DNA of 64,000 nucleotides from Nonomuraea solani (GCF_900108335.1 NZ_FNVT01000003.1:186001-250000), one strand, 5' to 3'. Shown: positions 8,948-17,864, counted from the first letter of the stretch. Program-made: numbers and translations. Notes: generated by a model not told the origin, from the sequence alone.

Positions 8948-9714
8948 CGACCTACACCCGCTTCGTCGCCCTCGGCGACAGCCAGACCGAGGGACTCGGC
9001 GACGGCGACGACGTCATCGGCCTGCGCGGCTGGGCCGACCGGCTCGCCGAGCACCTGGCCAAGAACAGCCCGGAGCTGCGCTACGCCAACCTCGCGGTAC
9101 GCGGCCGTCTGGCGGCCCAGATCCACGCCGAGCAGTTGCCCGTCGCGCTGGCGCTGCGCCCCGACCTGGCCACGGTCATGGCCGGGATGAACGACCTGAT
9201 CCGGCCGAGCTTCGACGCCGCCCAGGTGGCGAGCGTCATCGAGGACATGATCGCCGAGCTGACGGCCGCCGGGGCGCGGGTGGTCACTGTGACATTTCCG
9301 GATATTGGCAAGATCGCGCCGCTGGCTCGCCGGCTCCGTCCCCGAGTGCTCGACCTCAACGCCCGCGTCCGCGAGGCCGCCGCCCGCCACGGAGCCCTGC
9401 TGGTGGACACGTTCCCGCTGGAATACGTCACCGACGCCCGGATGTGGAGCCACGACCGCCTGCACGCCAGCCCGGCGGGCCACGAACGTTTCGCCGCCGC
9501 CGTCGCCCACATCCTGGAGCTGCCCGGCAGCGACGACACCTGGATGGCGCCGCTCCCCCCGCTGCCGCCGGCGAAGGCCTGGCGGATGGCGACGACCGAG
9601 ATGCGATGGATCGCCACGTTCGCGGGCCCCTGGATCGGCCGCCGCATCCGGGGCCGCTCCTCAGGGGACGGCCGCACCGCCAAACGCCCCGACCTCATCC
9701 CGTGGATCGGCTGA
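8944..9714 (+). CDS. SGNH/GDSL-type hydrolase
   Basis: A 256-residue hydrolase. Block I is ALGDSQTEG, with the nucleophile Ser near residue 12. Block III is GMNDLI. Block V is SHDRLHASPAGHE, with the Asp-x-x-His pair. No signal peptide is visible, so it is probably cytoplasmic, acting as an esterase or lipase of unknown substrate. The ATG at 8944 overlaps the PadR stop, and GGAAGG precedes it; the longer in-frame start inside padR is unlikely. The C-terminus is basic (GRRIRGRSS). Confidence 0.88.
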   Translation: MTTYTRFVALGDSQTEGLGDGDDVIGLRGWADRLAEHLAKNSPELRYANLAVRGRLAAQIHAEQLPVALALRPDLATVMAGMNDLIRPSFDAAQVASVIEDMIAELTAAGARVVTVTFPDIGKIAPLARRLRPRVLDLNARVREAAARHGALLVDTFPLEYVTDARMWSHDRLHASPAGHERFAAAVAHILELPGSDDTWMAPLPPLPPAKAWRMATTEMRWIATFAGPWIGRRIRGRSSGDGRTAKRPDLIPWIG

Positions 9715-9717
9715 CGG

Positions 9718-10473
9718 TCAGAGGTGGCGGCGGCCACGCCGGGTGGAGGGCAGGTCGTGACGTCCGGAGAGGAACTCCTGGAAGGCGATCTTGACCTTGA
9801 TCACCGGTCGCCGCCACCGTTCCTCCCGGTGGATGGCCCTGGCCATCTTGCGCGGCGACCGCTTGGCGAAGAACAGGTGCGCCCACGGCGAGCCGGGCCT
9901 GGCCAGCCGGAGCGCGCCGACCACCAGCATCGGCGGCACGAACAGCCCGGCCATCCCCGTCCAGATCTTGCCCTTCAGCAGCGTGACGACGGCGAGCACC
10001 AGGTTGCCCACGATCAGCGCGGCCGGATTGACCGGCGTGCCGTAGTCCCAGGTGAGCGGCCGTAGCCCGATGAGGAGCAGCCCCGTCACGGCCACCGCGA
10101 TGAAGACCGCGTCGACCGAGGTGCGCCCCTCCTCTTCCCAGTAGACGTCGTGCAGGTGCAGGATCAGCGCGAACTCGTCCAGCACCAGCGCAGACCCGAC
10201 GCCGAACACCGACGCCGCGACGGCCATGCCGATCTGCGACCCGGGCGAGACGATGAGCCCGGCGACCCCGCCGACCAGCATCAGGATCACGCCGAACACG
10301 ACGTGGTGGATGTGCATCTCGCCCACGTTGACGTTGCGGAACCACCCGATCTTCGCCCTGATCAGGCGCACGTTGATGCGGACCGCGATGAAGGCGGCGA
10401 TGAGCATGACGAAGTAGCAGAACAGCGGCAGCCGTCCCGTGGCGATGATGCTCTGCTGAAACCAGTTCCCCAT
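9718..10473 (-). CDS. Conserved multi-spanning membrane protein of unknown function
   Basis: A 251-residue protein with about six hydrophobic segments and a basic, soluble C-terminus (about residues 195-251). Two His/acid-rich motifs sit at membrane borders: GEMHIHHVVFG near residue 50 and LDEFALILHLHDVYW near residue 105. They look like metal- or substrate-binding sites, but I do not recognise a characterised family. It is convergent with the SGNH hydrolase, with only 3 bp between stops and no terminator hairpin. Confidence 0.75.
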   Translation of the reverse strand: MGNWFQQSIIATGRLPLFCYFVMLIAAFIAVRINVRLIRAKIGWFRNVNVGEMHIHHVVFGVILMLVGGVAGLIVSPGSQIGMAVAASVFGVGSALVLDEFALILHLHDVYWEEEGRTSVDAVFIAVAVTGLLLIGLRPLTWDYGTPVNPAALIVGNLVLAVVTLLKGKIWTGMAGLFVPPMLVVGALRLARPGSPWAHLFFAKRSPRKMARAIHREERWRRPVIKVKIAFQEFLSGRHDLPSTRRGRRHL

Positions 10474-10547
10474 GACCCTGAATTCGATGGTACGAGCCGC
10501 CTGTACCTCTTATGCGCGCTCGCAAAGAAGATCACGATCTTCGGCGG

Positions 10548-11294
10548 TCAGGACAGGAACGCCCGCAGCAGCGCCGCCGTACCCTCCAGATGCTCCGCCA
10601 CCGCCCGCCGGGCCGCGTCCGGGTCCTGGTCGAGGATGGCGTCCACGATGGCCCGGTGCTGCACGGCGGCGTGGTCGAGGTTGACCTGGAGCATCGGGAT
10701 GGCGTTCAGCAGATCGCTCACCCGCGATCGCGCGTCCGCGCATGTCGTCGCGAGCAGGGTCGAGCCGGTCAGCTCCGCGATGGACAGGTGGAAGGCCGTG
10801 TCGAGGCGGCGGTAGTCCTCCAGGCCGGCGCCGTTGAGGTCGGACAGGCGGCGGACGAGCACCGCCCGCTTGTCCTGCGGCAGCTCGGTGCCGGCCAGGA
10901 TCTGCGCCGCGCCGCACTCCACCGCCAGCCGGAACGTCAGCGCGTCCGACAGCTCGGCCATGCCCATCTCCTTGACGGCCTGGCGCAGCTCGCCGGCGTC
11001 GGGCTTGGGCGGGACATAGGTGACGAACGCGCCTCCGTAGCGGCCACGGCGCACGTCGAGGTAGCCCGCGTCCGACAGCGCGCGGATCGCCTCACGCAAC
11101 GTCACCCGGCTGATGCCGAGCCGGACCGCTAACTCGCGCTCGGGAGGGAGCTTGTCACCCGGCGCGACCACGCCCAGTTTGATGGCCTGGAGCAGCCGCT
11201 CCACGGTCTCCTCGAAGGCGTTACCCGCCCTGACCGGGCGCAACACCGTCATCAAGCGCGCCGACTCGTCCAACGTGTCCTCAGGTCTTGACAA
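10548..11294 (-). CDS. GntR-family regulator, FadR subfamily (FCD domain)
   Basis: A 248-residue regulator. The N-terminal winged helix (about residues 28-95) carries PPERELAVRLGISRVTLREAIRAL. The C-terminal all-helical FCD ligand domain has the usual metal-binding His/Asp residues (LDTAFHLSIAELTG). It is divergent from the glutamine synthetase-like operon and probably represses it until a pathway intermediate binds (inference). The TTG start at 11294 follows GGGAG closely; an ATG 13 codons downstream is the alternative. Confidence 0.85.
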   Translation of the reverse strand: MSRPEDTLDESARLMTVLRPVRAGNAFEETVERLLQAIKLGVVAPGDKLPPERELAVRLGISRVTLREAIRALSDAGYLDVRRGRYGGAFVTYVPPKPDAGELRQAVKEMGMAELSDALTFRLAVECGAAQILAGTELPQDKRAVLVRRLSDLNGAGLEDYRRLDTAFHLSIAELTGSTLLATTCADARSRVSDLLNAIPMLQVNLDHAAVQHRAIVDAILDQDPDAARRAVAEHLEGTAALLRAFLS

Positions 11295-11316
11295 TCGCTC
11301 CCGCCATGCACATCAA

Positions 11317-11329
11317 TGGTCTGAGACTA
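11317..11329. promoter_or_regulatory. Candidate FadR-type operator between regulator and GS operon
   Basis: The 13-bp site TGGTC-tga-GACTA, an inverted repeat with one mismatch, lies in the divergent intergenic region. It matches the loose TnGT...ACnA pattern of FadR-subfamily sites. Assignment is by position and shape only. Confidence 0.35.
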
Positions 11330-11376
11330 GCCCAATTAACGGGAAAGCGCGTCAGGCCAGATCGGAGCGACGTAGC

Positions 11377-12747
11377 GTGAGCGAGCGAGCGGGCACCGGC
11401 TTCCTTTCCATCGGCGACCTGCGCGACGAGGTGGCGGCCGGCCGGATCGACACCGTGCTCCTCGCGATCGCCGACATGCAGGGCAGGCTGCAGGGCAAGA
11501 GACTGTCCGCGCGCTACTTCCTGGACGAGGTGCTGAGCCACGGCTCCGAGGGCTGCAACTACCTGCTCGCCGTCGACGTGGACATGAACACCGTGGCCGG
11601 ATACGAGATGTCGTCCTGGGAGCGGGGTTACGGCGACTTCGTGATGAAGCCCGACCTCGAAACCCTGCGCAGGGTGCCGTGGCACGAGGGGACCGCGCTG
11701 CTGATGGCCGATCTGGCCTGGGAGGGCGGCGGCGACGTGACCGCCTCGCCCCGCCAGATCCTGCGCCGGCAGCTGGCCCGCCTGGCCGACCGGGGGCTGG
11801 CCGCGTACGTGGGCACCGAGCTGGAGTTCGTCGTCTACGACGACAGCTACGAGGACGCCTGGAAGCGCGCCTACCGCGACCTGTCGCCGGCCAACCTCTA
11901 CAACGTCGACTACTCGCTGCTCGGCACCGCGCGCATCGAGCCGCTGCTGCGGCGGATCAGGCGCGAGATGGAGGGCGCCGGCCTGTACGTCGAGTCCGCC
12001 AAGGGCGAGTGCAACCTCGGCCAGCACGAGATCGCCTTCCGCTTCGACGAGGCGCTGCGGACCTGCGACAACCACTCCATCTACAAGACCGGCGCCAAGG
12101 AGATCGCCGCCCAGGAGGGCAAGTCGATCACCTTCATGGCCAAGCCGAACCAGCGCGAGGGCAACTCCTGCCACATCCACATCTCGCTGCGCAGCCAGGA
12201 GGGCGACCCGGTGATGGCGGGCGACGGCCCCTACGGCCTCTCGCCGCTCGGGGCGCGGTTCATCGCGGGCCAGCTCGCCCTCATGCGGGAGCTCACCCTC
12301 ATGTACGCCCCCAACATCAACTCCTACAAACGCTACGTCCCCGGCAGCTTCGCGCCCACGGCCGTCAAGTGGGGCGTCGACAACCGCACCTGCTCGCTCA
12401 GGCTCGTCGGCCACGGCCTGTCGCTGCGGATCGAGAACCGGGTTCCGGGCGGCGACGTGAACCCCTACCTGGCGGTGTCGGCGCTGATCGCGGCCGGGCT
12501 GCACGGGATAGACGCCGAGCTGCCACTGGAGGACGCCTTCGAGGGCAACGCCTACGACTCCGGCGCCGAGACCGTGCCGCACACGCTGCGCGACGCGCTG
12601 GCGCTGTTCGAGGGGTCGAAACCGGCCCGCGAGACGTTCGGCGGCGACGTGGTCGAGCACTACGCGAACAACGCGCGGGTGGAGCTGGCCGCGTTCGACG
12701 CGGCGGTGACGGATTGGGAGCTGTTCCGTGGTTTCGAGCGGATGTGA
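11377..12747 (+). CDS. Glutamine synthetase-like gamma-glutamyl ligase
   Basis: A 456-residue protein with the GS beta-grasp domain and catalytic domain. Visible motifs are GTELEFVVYDD, GECNLGQHEIAFRFDEA, NSCHIHISL and VDNRTCSLRL, which supply metal and ATP ligands. Such paralogues ligate glutamate to amines (polyamines or ethanolamine) rather than ammonia. The operon context, with aldehyde dehydrogenase, SDR and a gamma-glutamyl hydrolase, supports catabolism rather than nitrogen assimilation. I chose the GTG at 11377 because GGAG lies 9 nt upstream and the family fold starts there; the longer open frame upstream crosses the regulator. Substrate is inferred. Confidence 0.88.
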   Translation: MSERAGTGFLSIGDLRDEVAAGRIDTVLLAIADMQGRLQGKRLSARYFLDEVLSHGSEGCNYLLAVDVDMNTVAGYEMSSWERGYGDFVMKPDLETLRRVPWHEGTALLMADLAWEGGGDVTASPRQILRRQLARLADRGLAAYVGTELEFVVYDDSYEDAWKRAYRDLSPANLYNVDYSLLGTARIEPLLRRIRREMEGAGLYVESAKGECNLGQHEIAFRFDEALRTCDNHSIYKTGAKEIAAQEGKSITFMAKPNQREGNSCHIHISLRSQEGDPVMAGDGPYGLSPLGARFIAGQLALMRELTLMYAPNINSYKRYVPGSFAPTAVKWGVDNRTCSLRLVGHGLSLRIENRVPGGDVNPYLAVSALIAAGLHGIDAELPLEDAFEGNAYDSGAETVPHTLRDALALFEGSKPARETFGGDVVEHYANNARVELAAFDAAVTDWELFRGFERM

Positions 12748-12750
12748 CGC

Positions 12751-14094
12751 ATGAAGATCGTTAATCCGGCGACCGAAGACGTCCTGGCCGACGTCGAGCT
12801 CGCCGACGCGGCCGAGGTCGATCGGGCCGTGGAGCGTGCCAGGAAGGCCTACCAGGGGTGGCGCGACGTGGCCCCGGGCGACCGGGCGCGGCTGCTGCGC
12901 AGGTTCGCCGGCCTGGTGGACGCGCACGGCGACGAGCTGGCCCGGCTGGAGGTGGCGAACGCCGGGCACACCATCGGCAACGGGCGGTGGGAGGCCGGCA
13001 ACGTACGCGACGTGCTGCACTTCTACGCCGGCGCCCCCGAGCGCAACCACGGCAAGCAGATCCCGGTGCCCGGCGGCGTGGACATCACGTTCCAGGAGCC
13101 CTTGGGCGTGGTCGGGATCATCGTCCCGTGGAACTTCCCGATGGTCATCATGACGTGGGGCCTCGCCCCGGCGCTGGCGGCCGGTAACACCGTGATCGTC
13201 AAGCCGGCCGAGTGGACTCCGCTGACCGCGCTGAGGCTGGCCGAGCTGGCCCTGGCGGCGGGCCTCCCCGAGGGGGTGCTCCAGGTCCTGCCTGGGGCAG
13301 GGGAGGTCGCGGGAGCCAGGCTGGTCGAGCATCCCGGCGTGGCCAAGATCGTGTTCACCGGATCGACCGAGGTGGGCAAGGAGATCGCGGCCAAGGCGGC
13401 GGCGCAGGTCAAGCGGGTCACGCTGGAGCTGGGCGGCAAGTCCGCAAATATCGTCTTCGCCGACGCCGATCTCGAAAAAGCGGCAAAAACCGCTCCTTAT
13501 GCCGTCTTCGACAACGCCGGCCAGGACTGCTGCGCCCGCTCCAGGATCCTCGTCCAGTCCTCCGTGTACGACGACTTCATGGCCCGCCTCGCGGAGGCCG
13601 TACGCGGGGTCAAGGTCGGCGACCCGCTCGACGAGAGCACCGAGATGGGCCCGCTGATCAGCGCCGAGCACCTCGACCGGGTGCGGGGCTTCCTCACCGG
13701 CACCCCCTACCTCCAGGGCTCGTGCCCGGAGGGCAAGGGCTACTGGTTCCCGCCGACCGTGCTGACCCCCGGCGTCACGGACCGGGCGTTCACCGAGGAG
13801 ATCTTCGGGCCGGTCGTGTCGGTGGCGCGGTTCGAGGACGAGGCGGAGGCCGTACAGATCGCCAATGACACCCCCTACGGTCTCAGCGGCTCCATCTGGA
13901 CCCGCGACGTCGGGCGGGCGCTCCGCGTGGCCAGGGCGGTCGAGTCGGGGGCCCTGTCGGTGAACTCCCACTCCTCCGTCCGCTACTGGACCCCGTTCGG
14001 CGGCTTCAAGCAGTCCGGCCTCGGCCGGGAACTCGGCCCGGACGCCCTGGCGGCGTTCACCGAGACCAAGAACGTCTTCATCTCATCGGAGTGA
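12751..14094 (+). CDS. Aldehyde dehydrogenase (NAD(P)-dependent)
   Basis: A 447-residue class 3-fold aldehyde dehydrogenase. It has the cofactor-site motifs PWNFPMVIMTWGLAPALAAG and FTGSTEVGK, the general-base Glu in LELGGKS, and the catalytic Cys in NAGQDCCARSR. It oxidises an aldehyde to the acid, here presumably a gamma-glutamyl-amino-aldehyde made in the same operon. At 447 residues it is slightly shorter than the usual 470-500, lacking some N-terminal sequence. It starts 3 bp after the glutamine synthetase-like gene, so cotranscription is nearly certain. Confidence 0.92.
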   Translation: MKIVNPATEDVLADVELADAAEVDRAVERARKAYQGWRDVAPGDRARLLRRFAGLVDAHGDELARLEVANAGHTIGNGRWEAGNVRDVLHFYAGAPERNHGKQIPVPGGVDITFQEPLGVVGIIVPWNFPMVIMTWGLAPALAAGNTVIVKPAEWTPLTALRLAELALAAGLPEGVLQVLPGAGEVAGARLVEHPGVAKIVFTGSTEVGKEIAAKAAAQVKRVTLELGGKSANIVFADADLEKAAKTAPYAVFDNAGQDCCARSRILVQSSVYDDFMARLAEAVRGVKVGDPLDESTEMGPLISAEHLDRVRGFLTGTPYLQGSCPEGKGYWFPPTVLTPGVTDRAFTEEIFGPVVSVARFEDEAEAVQIANDTPYGLSGSIWTRDVGRALRVARAVESGALSVNSHSSVRYWTPFGGFKQSGLGRELGPDALAAFTETKNVFISSE

Positions 14095-14099
14095 CACAG

Positions 14100-14864
14100 A
14101 TGCAGCGGTTGCAGGATCGGGTGGCGGTCATCACCGGCGCGGGCAGCGGGATCGGGCTGGCCACGGCGCGCCGGTTCGCCGACGAGGGCGCCAAGGTGGT
14201 CTGCGCGGACGTCGACGAGGAGGCGGGCGTCAAGGCGGCGAACGAGGTGGGCGGCCTCTTCGTCCGGGCCGACGTCACCAGCGAGGACGACGTCGTCGCG
14301 ATGTTCGAGACGGCGCACGAGACGTACGGCAGCGTGGACATCGCCTTCAACAACGCCGGCATCTCGCCTCCCGACGACGACTCGATCCTGGAGACCGGCA
14401 TCGACGCCTGGCGGCGCGTCCAGGAGGTCAACCTGACCAGCGTCTACCTGTGCTGCAAGCACGTGATCCCCTACATGCGGCGCCAGGGCAAGGGCTCGAT
14501 CATCAACACGGCGTCGTTCGTGGCGGTGATGGGGTCGGCGACCTCGCAGATCTCCTACACCGCGTCCAAGGGCGGGGTGCTGGCGATGTCGCGGGAGCTC
14601 GGCGTGCAGTTCGCCAGGGAGGGCATCCGGGTGAACGCGCTGTGCCCCGGCCCGGTGAACACGCCGCTGCTGCGGGAGCTGTTCGCCAAGGATCCGGAGC
14701 GGGCGCAGCGGCGGCTGGTGCACGTACCGATCGGGCGTTTCGCTGAGGCGACCGAGATCGCGGCGGCGGTGGCGTTCCTGGCCAGCGACGACGCCTCGTT
14801 CATCACGGGCAGCGAGTTCCTGGTGGACGGCGGCATCTCCGGCGCCTACGTGACGCCGTTCTAG
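14100..14864 (+). CDS. Short-chain dehydrogenase/reductase
   Basis: A 254-residue classical SDR. The Rossmann motif is TGAGSGIG, NNAG lies in the middle, the active-site set is Ser in TASF, YTASK, and the C-terminal segment is GSEFLVDGG. It oxidises or reduces an alcohol/carbonyl with NAD(P). In this operon it could convert an alcohol intermediate to the aldehyde used by the neighbouring dehydrogenase. GGAG is placed 8 nt before the ATG at 14100; a GTG at 14091 overlaps that GGAG and is less likely. Confidence 0.9.
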   Translation: MQRLQDRVAVITGAGSGIGLATARRFADEGAKVVCADVDEEAGVKAANEVGGLFVRADVTSEDDVVAMFETAHETYGSVDIAFNNAGISPPDDDSILETGIDAWRRVQEVNLTSVYLCCKHVIPYMRRQGKGSIINTASFVAVMGSATSQISYTASKGGVLAMSRELGVQFAREGIRVNALCPGPVNTPLLRELFAKDPERAQRRLVHVPIGRFAEATEIAAAVAFLASDDASFITGSEFLVDGGISGAYVTPF

Positions 14865-14867
14865 ATC

Positions 14868-15551
14868 ATGGCGCCTCTCATCGGCATCACCTGCTACGTC
14901 GAGCCGGCCACGTTCACGGTGTGGCCGGACACTCGCGCGGCGCTGCTGCCCTATATGTACGTGGAACAGGTCGTCCGCGCCGGTGGCCAGCCCGTCCTGC
15001 TGCCACCGGCCGGCCGGCCCGCCGACGCGCTGCGTGGGCTCGACGGGCTCATCCTGGCCGGAGGCGGCGACATCGACCCGGCGCGGTACGGCCAGGATGC
15101 GGGTCAGCACACCGGCTATGTCCGTAAATTTCGGGATGAGGCCGAGTTCGAGCTGCTCACCGCCGCCCTCGACCGTGGCGTCCCGTACCTGGGCGTGTGC
15201 CGCGGCCTCCAGGTGCTCAACGTGGCCCTGGGCGGCAGCCTGCACCAGCACCTGCCCGACGTGGTCGGCCACGCCGGCCACGGCCCCGCGCCGGGACTCT
15301 TCGGGCACCTGCCGGTGCGCCCCACGCCCGGCAGCCGGCTGGCCAAGGTGCTCGGGTCGGACCCGGTGACGGTCCCGCACTACCACCACCAGGCCATCGA
15401 CCGCCTCGCCGAGGGTCTCACGGTGACGGCCACGGCCGAGGACGGCACGATCGAGGCCGTGGAGCTGAACGCGAAGGCGTTCGCGGTGCAGTGGCACCCG
15501 GAGGCCGCCGACGACCACGCCCTCTTCGAGGCGCTGGTCAGGACCTGCTGA
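14868..15551 (+). CDS. Class I glutamine amidotransferase-like gamma-glutamyl hydrolase (PuuD-like)
   Basis: A 227-residue class I amidotransferase fold. The nucleophile Cys is in GVCRGLQVLN and the His-Glu pair is in WHPE. It resembles gamma-glutamyl-GABA hydrolase (PuuD), which removes the glutamyl group at the end of the pathway started by the ligase. It begins 3 bp after the SDR and is the last gene of the operon. Its 3' end overlaps the convergent lipoprotein gene by 14 bp. Confidence 0.9.
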   Translation: MAPLIGITCYVEPATFTVWPDTRAALLPYMYVEQVVRAGGQPVLLPPAGRPADALRGLDGLILAGGGDIDPARYGQDAGQHTGYVRKFRDEAEFELLTAALDRGVPYLGVCRGLQVLNVALGGSLHQHLPDVVGHAGHGPAPGLFGHLPVRPTPGSRLAKVLGSDPVTVPHYHHQAIDRLAEGLTVTATAEDGTIEAVELNAKAFAVQWHPEAADDHALFEALVRTC

Positions 15552-16365
15552 CCGGTTCGAGGACGCCACTGACCAGCACGGCGTCCTTCCCGTACGTGTC
15601 CTCCAGCCTGCGGCGCAGGTCCTCGGTGGCCACCCACACGCCCACCCGCACCAGGCCCCGCATGGTGTCCGGCGAGGAGGAGATGAACTCGCCGCCCAGC
15701 TCTTCGTCGATCTCCCGCTGGATCGCGTGCAGCTCGGCCTCGGTGCGCTGGGCCCCGCTGACGCACAACGCCCCGCCCCAGACCTCGCGGATCCACGCCT
15801 CCCGGCCGGCCAGATCGCCGGTGAACTTGAGGTTGACCACGTATCGCAGCGCGTCTGTGTGCTCCTCCTTTTCCGGCTGAGGTCCGATCCGGTCGATCCA
15901 GGCCCCCGCGAACTCCTTGGCCGTCCTGGCCCGGTCCATCGCCTTCTGCATGGTCCGCTCGGTCGTCCTGCCCGGGTCGACGGGCCGCCAGCCGCCCTGA
16001 GGCTCGGGGCACGCGCTCGCGAACTGGTCCGCGTCGTCGGGGTCGGCCGGCTTGACGGGCTCGCCCGGCGGCTCGGTGAGGGTCAGCCTGGCGCCGTCCC
16101 ATGTGCCCACCACCCGATAGGAGCCCCATTTCACGCCGTTCAGCGACTCGTGATCCACCTTGTCCCAGTCCCAGCCCACGACGTCGGGCCCGCCGCACTG
16201 CGGCGGGAGCGACTCCTGGACCATGTCGCACAACTGCGGCCCATGCCCGCCACCTTCGAGCACGGTGAGACTGGCCTGGTAGCGCGTGGGCGTGGGCGCC
16301 GCAGCCTGCTGGGAACCGCAGGAGACCAGTGCCAGGATCGCGATGAGACCAATGAGCCGCTGCAC
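15538..16365 (-). CDS. Putative lipoprotein, function unknown
   Basis: A 275-residue protein with a type II signal peptide (MQRLIGLIAILALVSCGS; lipobox LVSC, Cys about residue 16). It is likely tethered to the outer face of the membrane. The mature part is acidic and Trp-rich with several cysteines, and I recognise no domain. The GTG at 16365 starts the hydrophobic signal directly. It is convergent with, and overlaps by 14 bp, the gamma-glutamyl hydrolase gene, and is divergent from the glycine operon. Confidence 0.75.
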   Translation of the reverse strand: MQRLIGLIAILALVSCGSQQAAAPTPTRYQASLTVLEGGGHGPQLCDMVQESLPPQCGGPDVVGWDWDKVDHESLNGVKWGSYRVVGTWDGARLTLTEPPGEPVKPADPDDADQFASACPEPQGGWRPVDPGRTTERTMQKAMDRARTAKEFAGAWIDRIGPQPEKEEHTDALRYVVNLKFTGDLAGREAWIREVWGGALCVSGAQRTEAELHAIQREIDEELGGEFISSSPDTMRGLVRVGVWVATEDLRRRLEDTYGKDAVLVSGVLEPVSRS

Positions 16366-16465
16366 GCCCTATAGACGTCACCGGCCCCAGGGCGGTTCAC
16401 GGAATATCAGAACGCGACAACACCCCCATGACGGCACTAGGCTGACGAACATCACCGGCGAAACC

Positions 16466-16737
16466 GTGCGGGAGAGCACCCTGACAGCCGGTCAGGGTCC
16501 CTGAAGGAGCAAGCCCTCCCCGCAAACCTCTCAAGGCAAAGGACCGCACGGCCGCCTAGTAAGAAACCTGCAAGAAGGGGCCGCCGCCCACTCTCGTGCC
16601 CAGCACGACCGTAGCGGCGGTCAACACGGCAGATTTCTCACTAGGAGGTGTCCTCTGGAAAGCAGGCCTGCGTGGCCTCGCCGAAGGTGAAAGTCCGGCA
16701 AAGGTCGGGCGAAGCTCTCAGGCATCGATGACAGAGG
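16466..16737 (+). promoter_or_regulatory. Tandem glycine riboswitch (two aptamers with a structured linker)
   Basis: Aptamer I spans 16466-16549: P1 is GTGCGG/CCGCAC, with conserved GGAGAG, CTGAAGGAGCAA and CCTCTCAAGGCAAAGGAC. Aptamer II spans 16652-16737: P1 is CCTCTG/CAGAGG, with GGAAAG, CGCCGAAGGTGAAAG and GAAGCTCTCAGGCA. These match the glycine riboswitch consensus. The 102-nt linker is much longer than the few nucleotides usual in tandem arrays and is itself foldable: CCTAGTaAGAAA/TTTCTcACTAGG (16555-16566, 16634-16645), CCGCCGC/GCGGCGG (16581-16587, 16614-16620) and TCGTGC/GCACGA (16594-16599, 16603-16608). A small GGATG/CATCC hairpin (16742-16755) lies between the aptamer and the gcvT ribosome site. 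The operon should respond to glycine. Confidence 0.9.
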
Positions 16738-16778
16738 GGGAGGATGCTGGCATCCAACCCTGTCCTGAGGTGCGACAA

Positions 16779-17864
16779 ATGTCCCGACCGACACCGCTAC
16801 GAGACGTTCACGAGAGCCTCGGCGCCACGCTCACCGACTTCGCCGGGTGGCTCATGCCGCTCCGGTACGGGAGCGAGTCCGCGGAGCACAAGGCCGTACG
16901 CGAGGCGGCCGGGCTGTTCGACCTCTCGCACATGGGTGAGATCTTCCTGACCGGCCCGCAGGCCGGGCAGGCGCTGGACTACGCGCTGGTCGGCCACCTG
17001 TCGGCGCTGGCGCCCGGGCGAGCCAGATACACCATGATCGTCAACGAGCGCGGCGGGGTGCTGGACGACCTCATCGTCTACCGGCTGGCGGACGAGGAGT
17101 TCATGGTCGTGGCGAACGCCTCGAACTACGAAAAAGTCGCCGGTGAGCTGAAAAATCGTGCGAAGGCGTACGACGTGGTGGTCGAGGATCGCTCCGACCA
17201 GTACGCCCTGATCGCCGTCCAGGGCCCCCGCTCCCAGGAGATCCTGGCCACGCTCACCGACGCCGACCTCGACGGCCTCAAGTATTACGCCGGCCTGCCC
17301 GGCCTGGTCGACGGTCGTCAGGCGCTGATCGCCCGTACCGGCTACACCGGCGAGGACGGGTTCGAGCTGTTCGTCGCCAACCAGGACGCGGTGCCGCTCT
17401 GGCACGCCCTCATGGCGGCGGGCGAGCCGCACGGTCTCAAGCCCGCCGGTCTGTCCAGCCGCGACACGCTCAGGCTGGAGGCCGGCATGCCGCTGTACGG
17501 CAACGAACTGGGCGTGGAGCTCACCCCGTTCGACGCGGGGCTGGGCAGGGTGGTGAAATTCGACAAGCCGGGCGACTTCGTCGGCAGGTCTGCGCTGGAG
17601 GCGGTCAAGGACGACCCGCCCAGGCGCCGGCTCGTCGGCCTGGTCGCGCGGACCCGCCGGGTGCCGCGCCACGGTTACCCGGTCACCAAGGACGGCGTGG
17701 TCGTCGGCGAGGTCACCAGCGGTGCGCCCTCCCAGACTCTGGGAAAACCCATCGCGATGGCCTACGTGGACACCGATGCCGAAACAGGCCTGGCCGTGGA
17801 CATCCGGGGCAGCCATGAACCTATGGACCTGGTCGAGCTGCCCTTTTACAGGAGGAAAAAGTGA
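16779..17864 (+). CDS. gcvT: Aminomethyltransferase, glycine cleavage T protein
   Basis: A 361-residue folate-dependent T protein. It takes the aminomethyl group from lipoyl-H protein and transfers it to tetrahydrofolate, releasing ammonia. The N-terminal [17 protein letters not shown] and [10 protein letters not shown] and the C-terminal GEVTSG regions are typical. The start at 16779 follows GAGG by 8 nt and lies downstream of the glycine riboswitch; longer in-frame starts would read through the aptamer. Its stop overlaps the gcvH GTG. gcvP is not in the window. Confidence 0.95.
   Translation: MSRPTPLRDVHESLGATLTDFAGWLMPLRYGSESAEHKAVREAAGLFDLSHMGEIFLTGPQAGQALDYALVGHLSALAPGRARYTMIVNERGGVLDDLIVYRLADEEFMVVANASNYEKVAGELKNRAKAYDVVVEDRSDQYALIAVQGPRSQEILATLTDADLDGLKYYAGLPGLVDGRQALIARTGYTGEDGFELFVANQDAVPLWHALMAAGEPHGLKPAGLSSRDTLRLEAGMPLYGNELGVELTPFDAGLGRVVKFDKPGDFVGRSALEAVKDDPPRRRLVGLVARTRRVPRHGYPVTKDGVVVGEVTSGAPSQTLGKPIAMAYVDTDAETGLAVDIRGSHEPMDLVELPFYRRKK

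Noticed and set aside
11281..13971. Very long minus-strand reading frame (about 900 codons) across the GS operon
   Set aside because: It is the complement of the ligase and aldehyde dehydrogenase genes, rich in Arg/Gly/His/Val with no domain signal; a high-GC codon-bias shadow.
12751..14094. Possible N-terminal truncation of the aldehyde dehydrogenase
   Set aside because: The gene starts 3 bp after the previous stop and all cofactor and catalytic motifs are present; 447 residues is within the range of shorter family members.
16596..16778. In-frame N-terminal extension of gcvT
   Set aside because: It would translate the glycine riboswitch linker and second aptamer; the ATG at 16779 has its own ribosome site.
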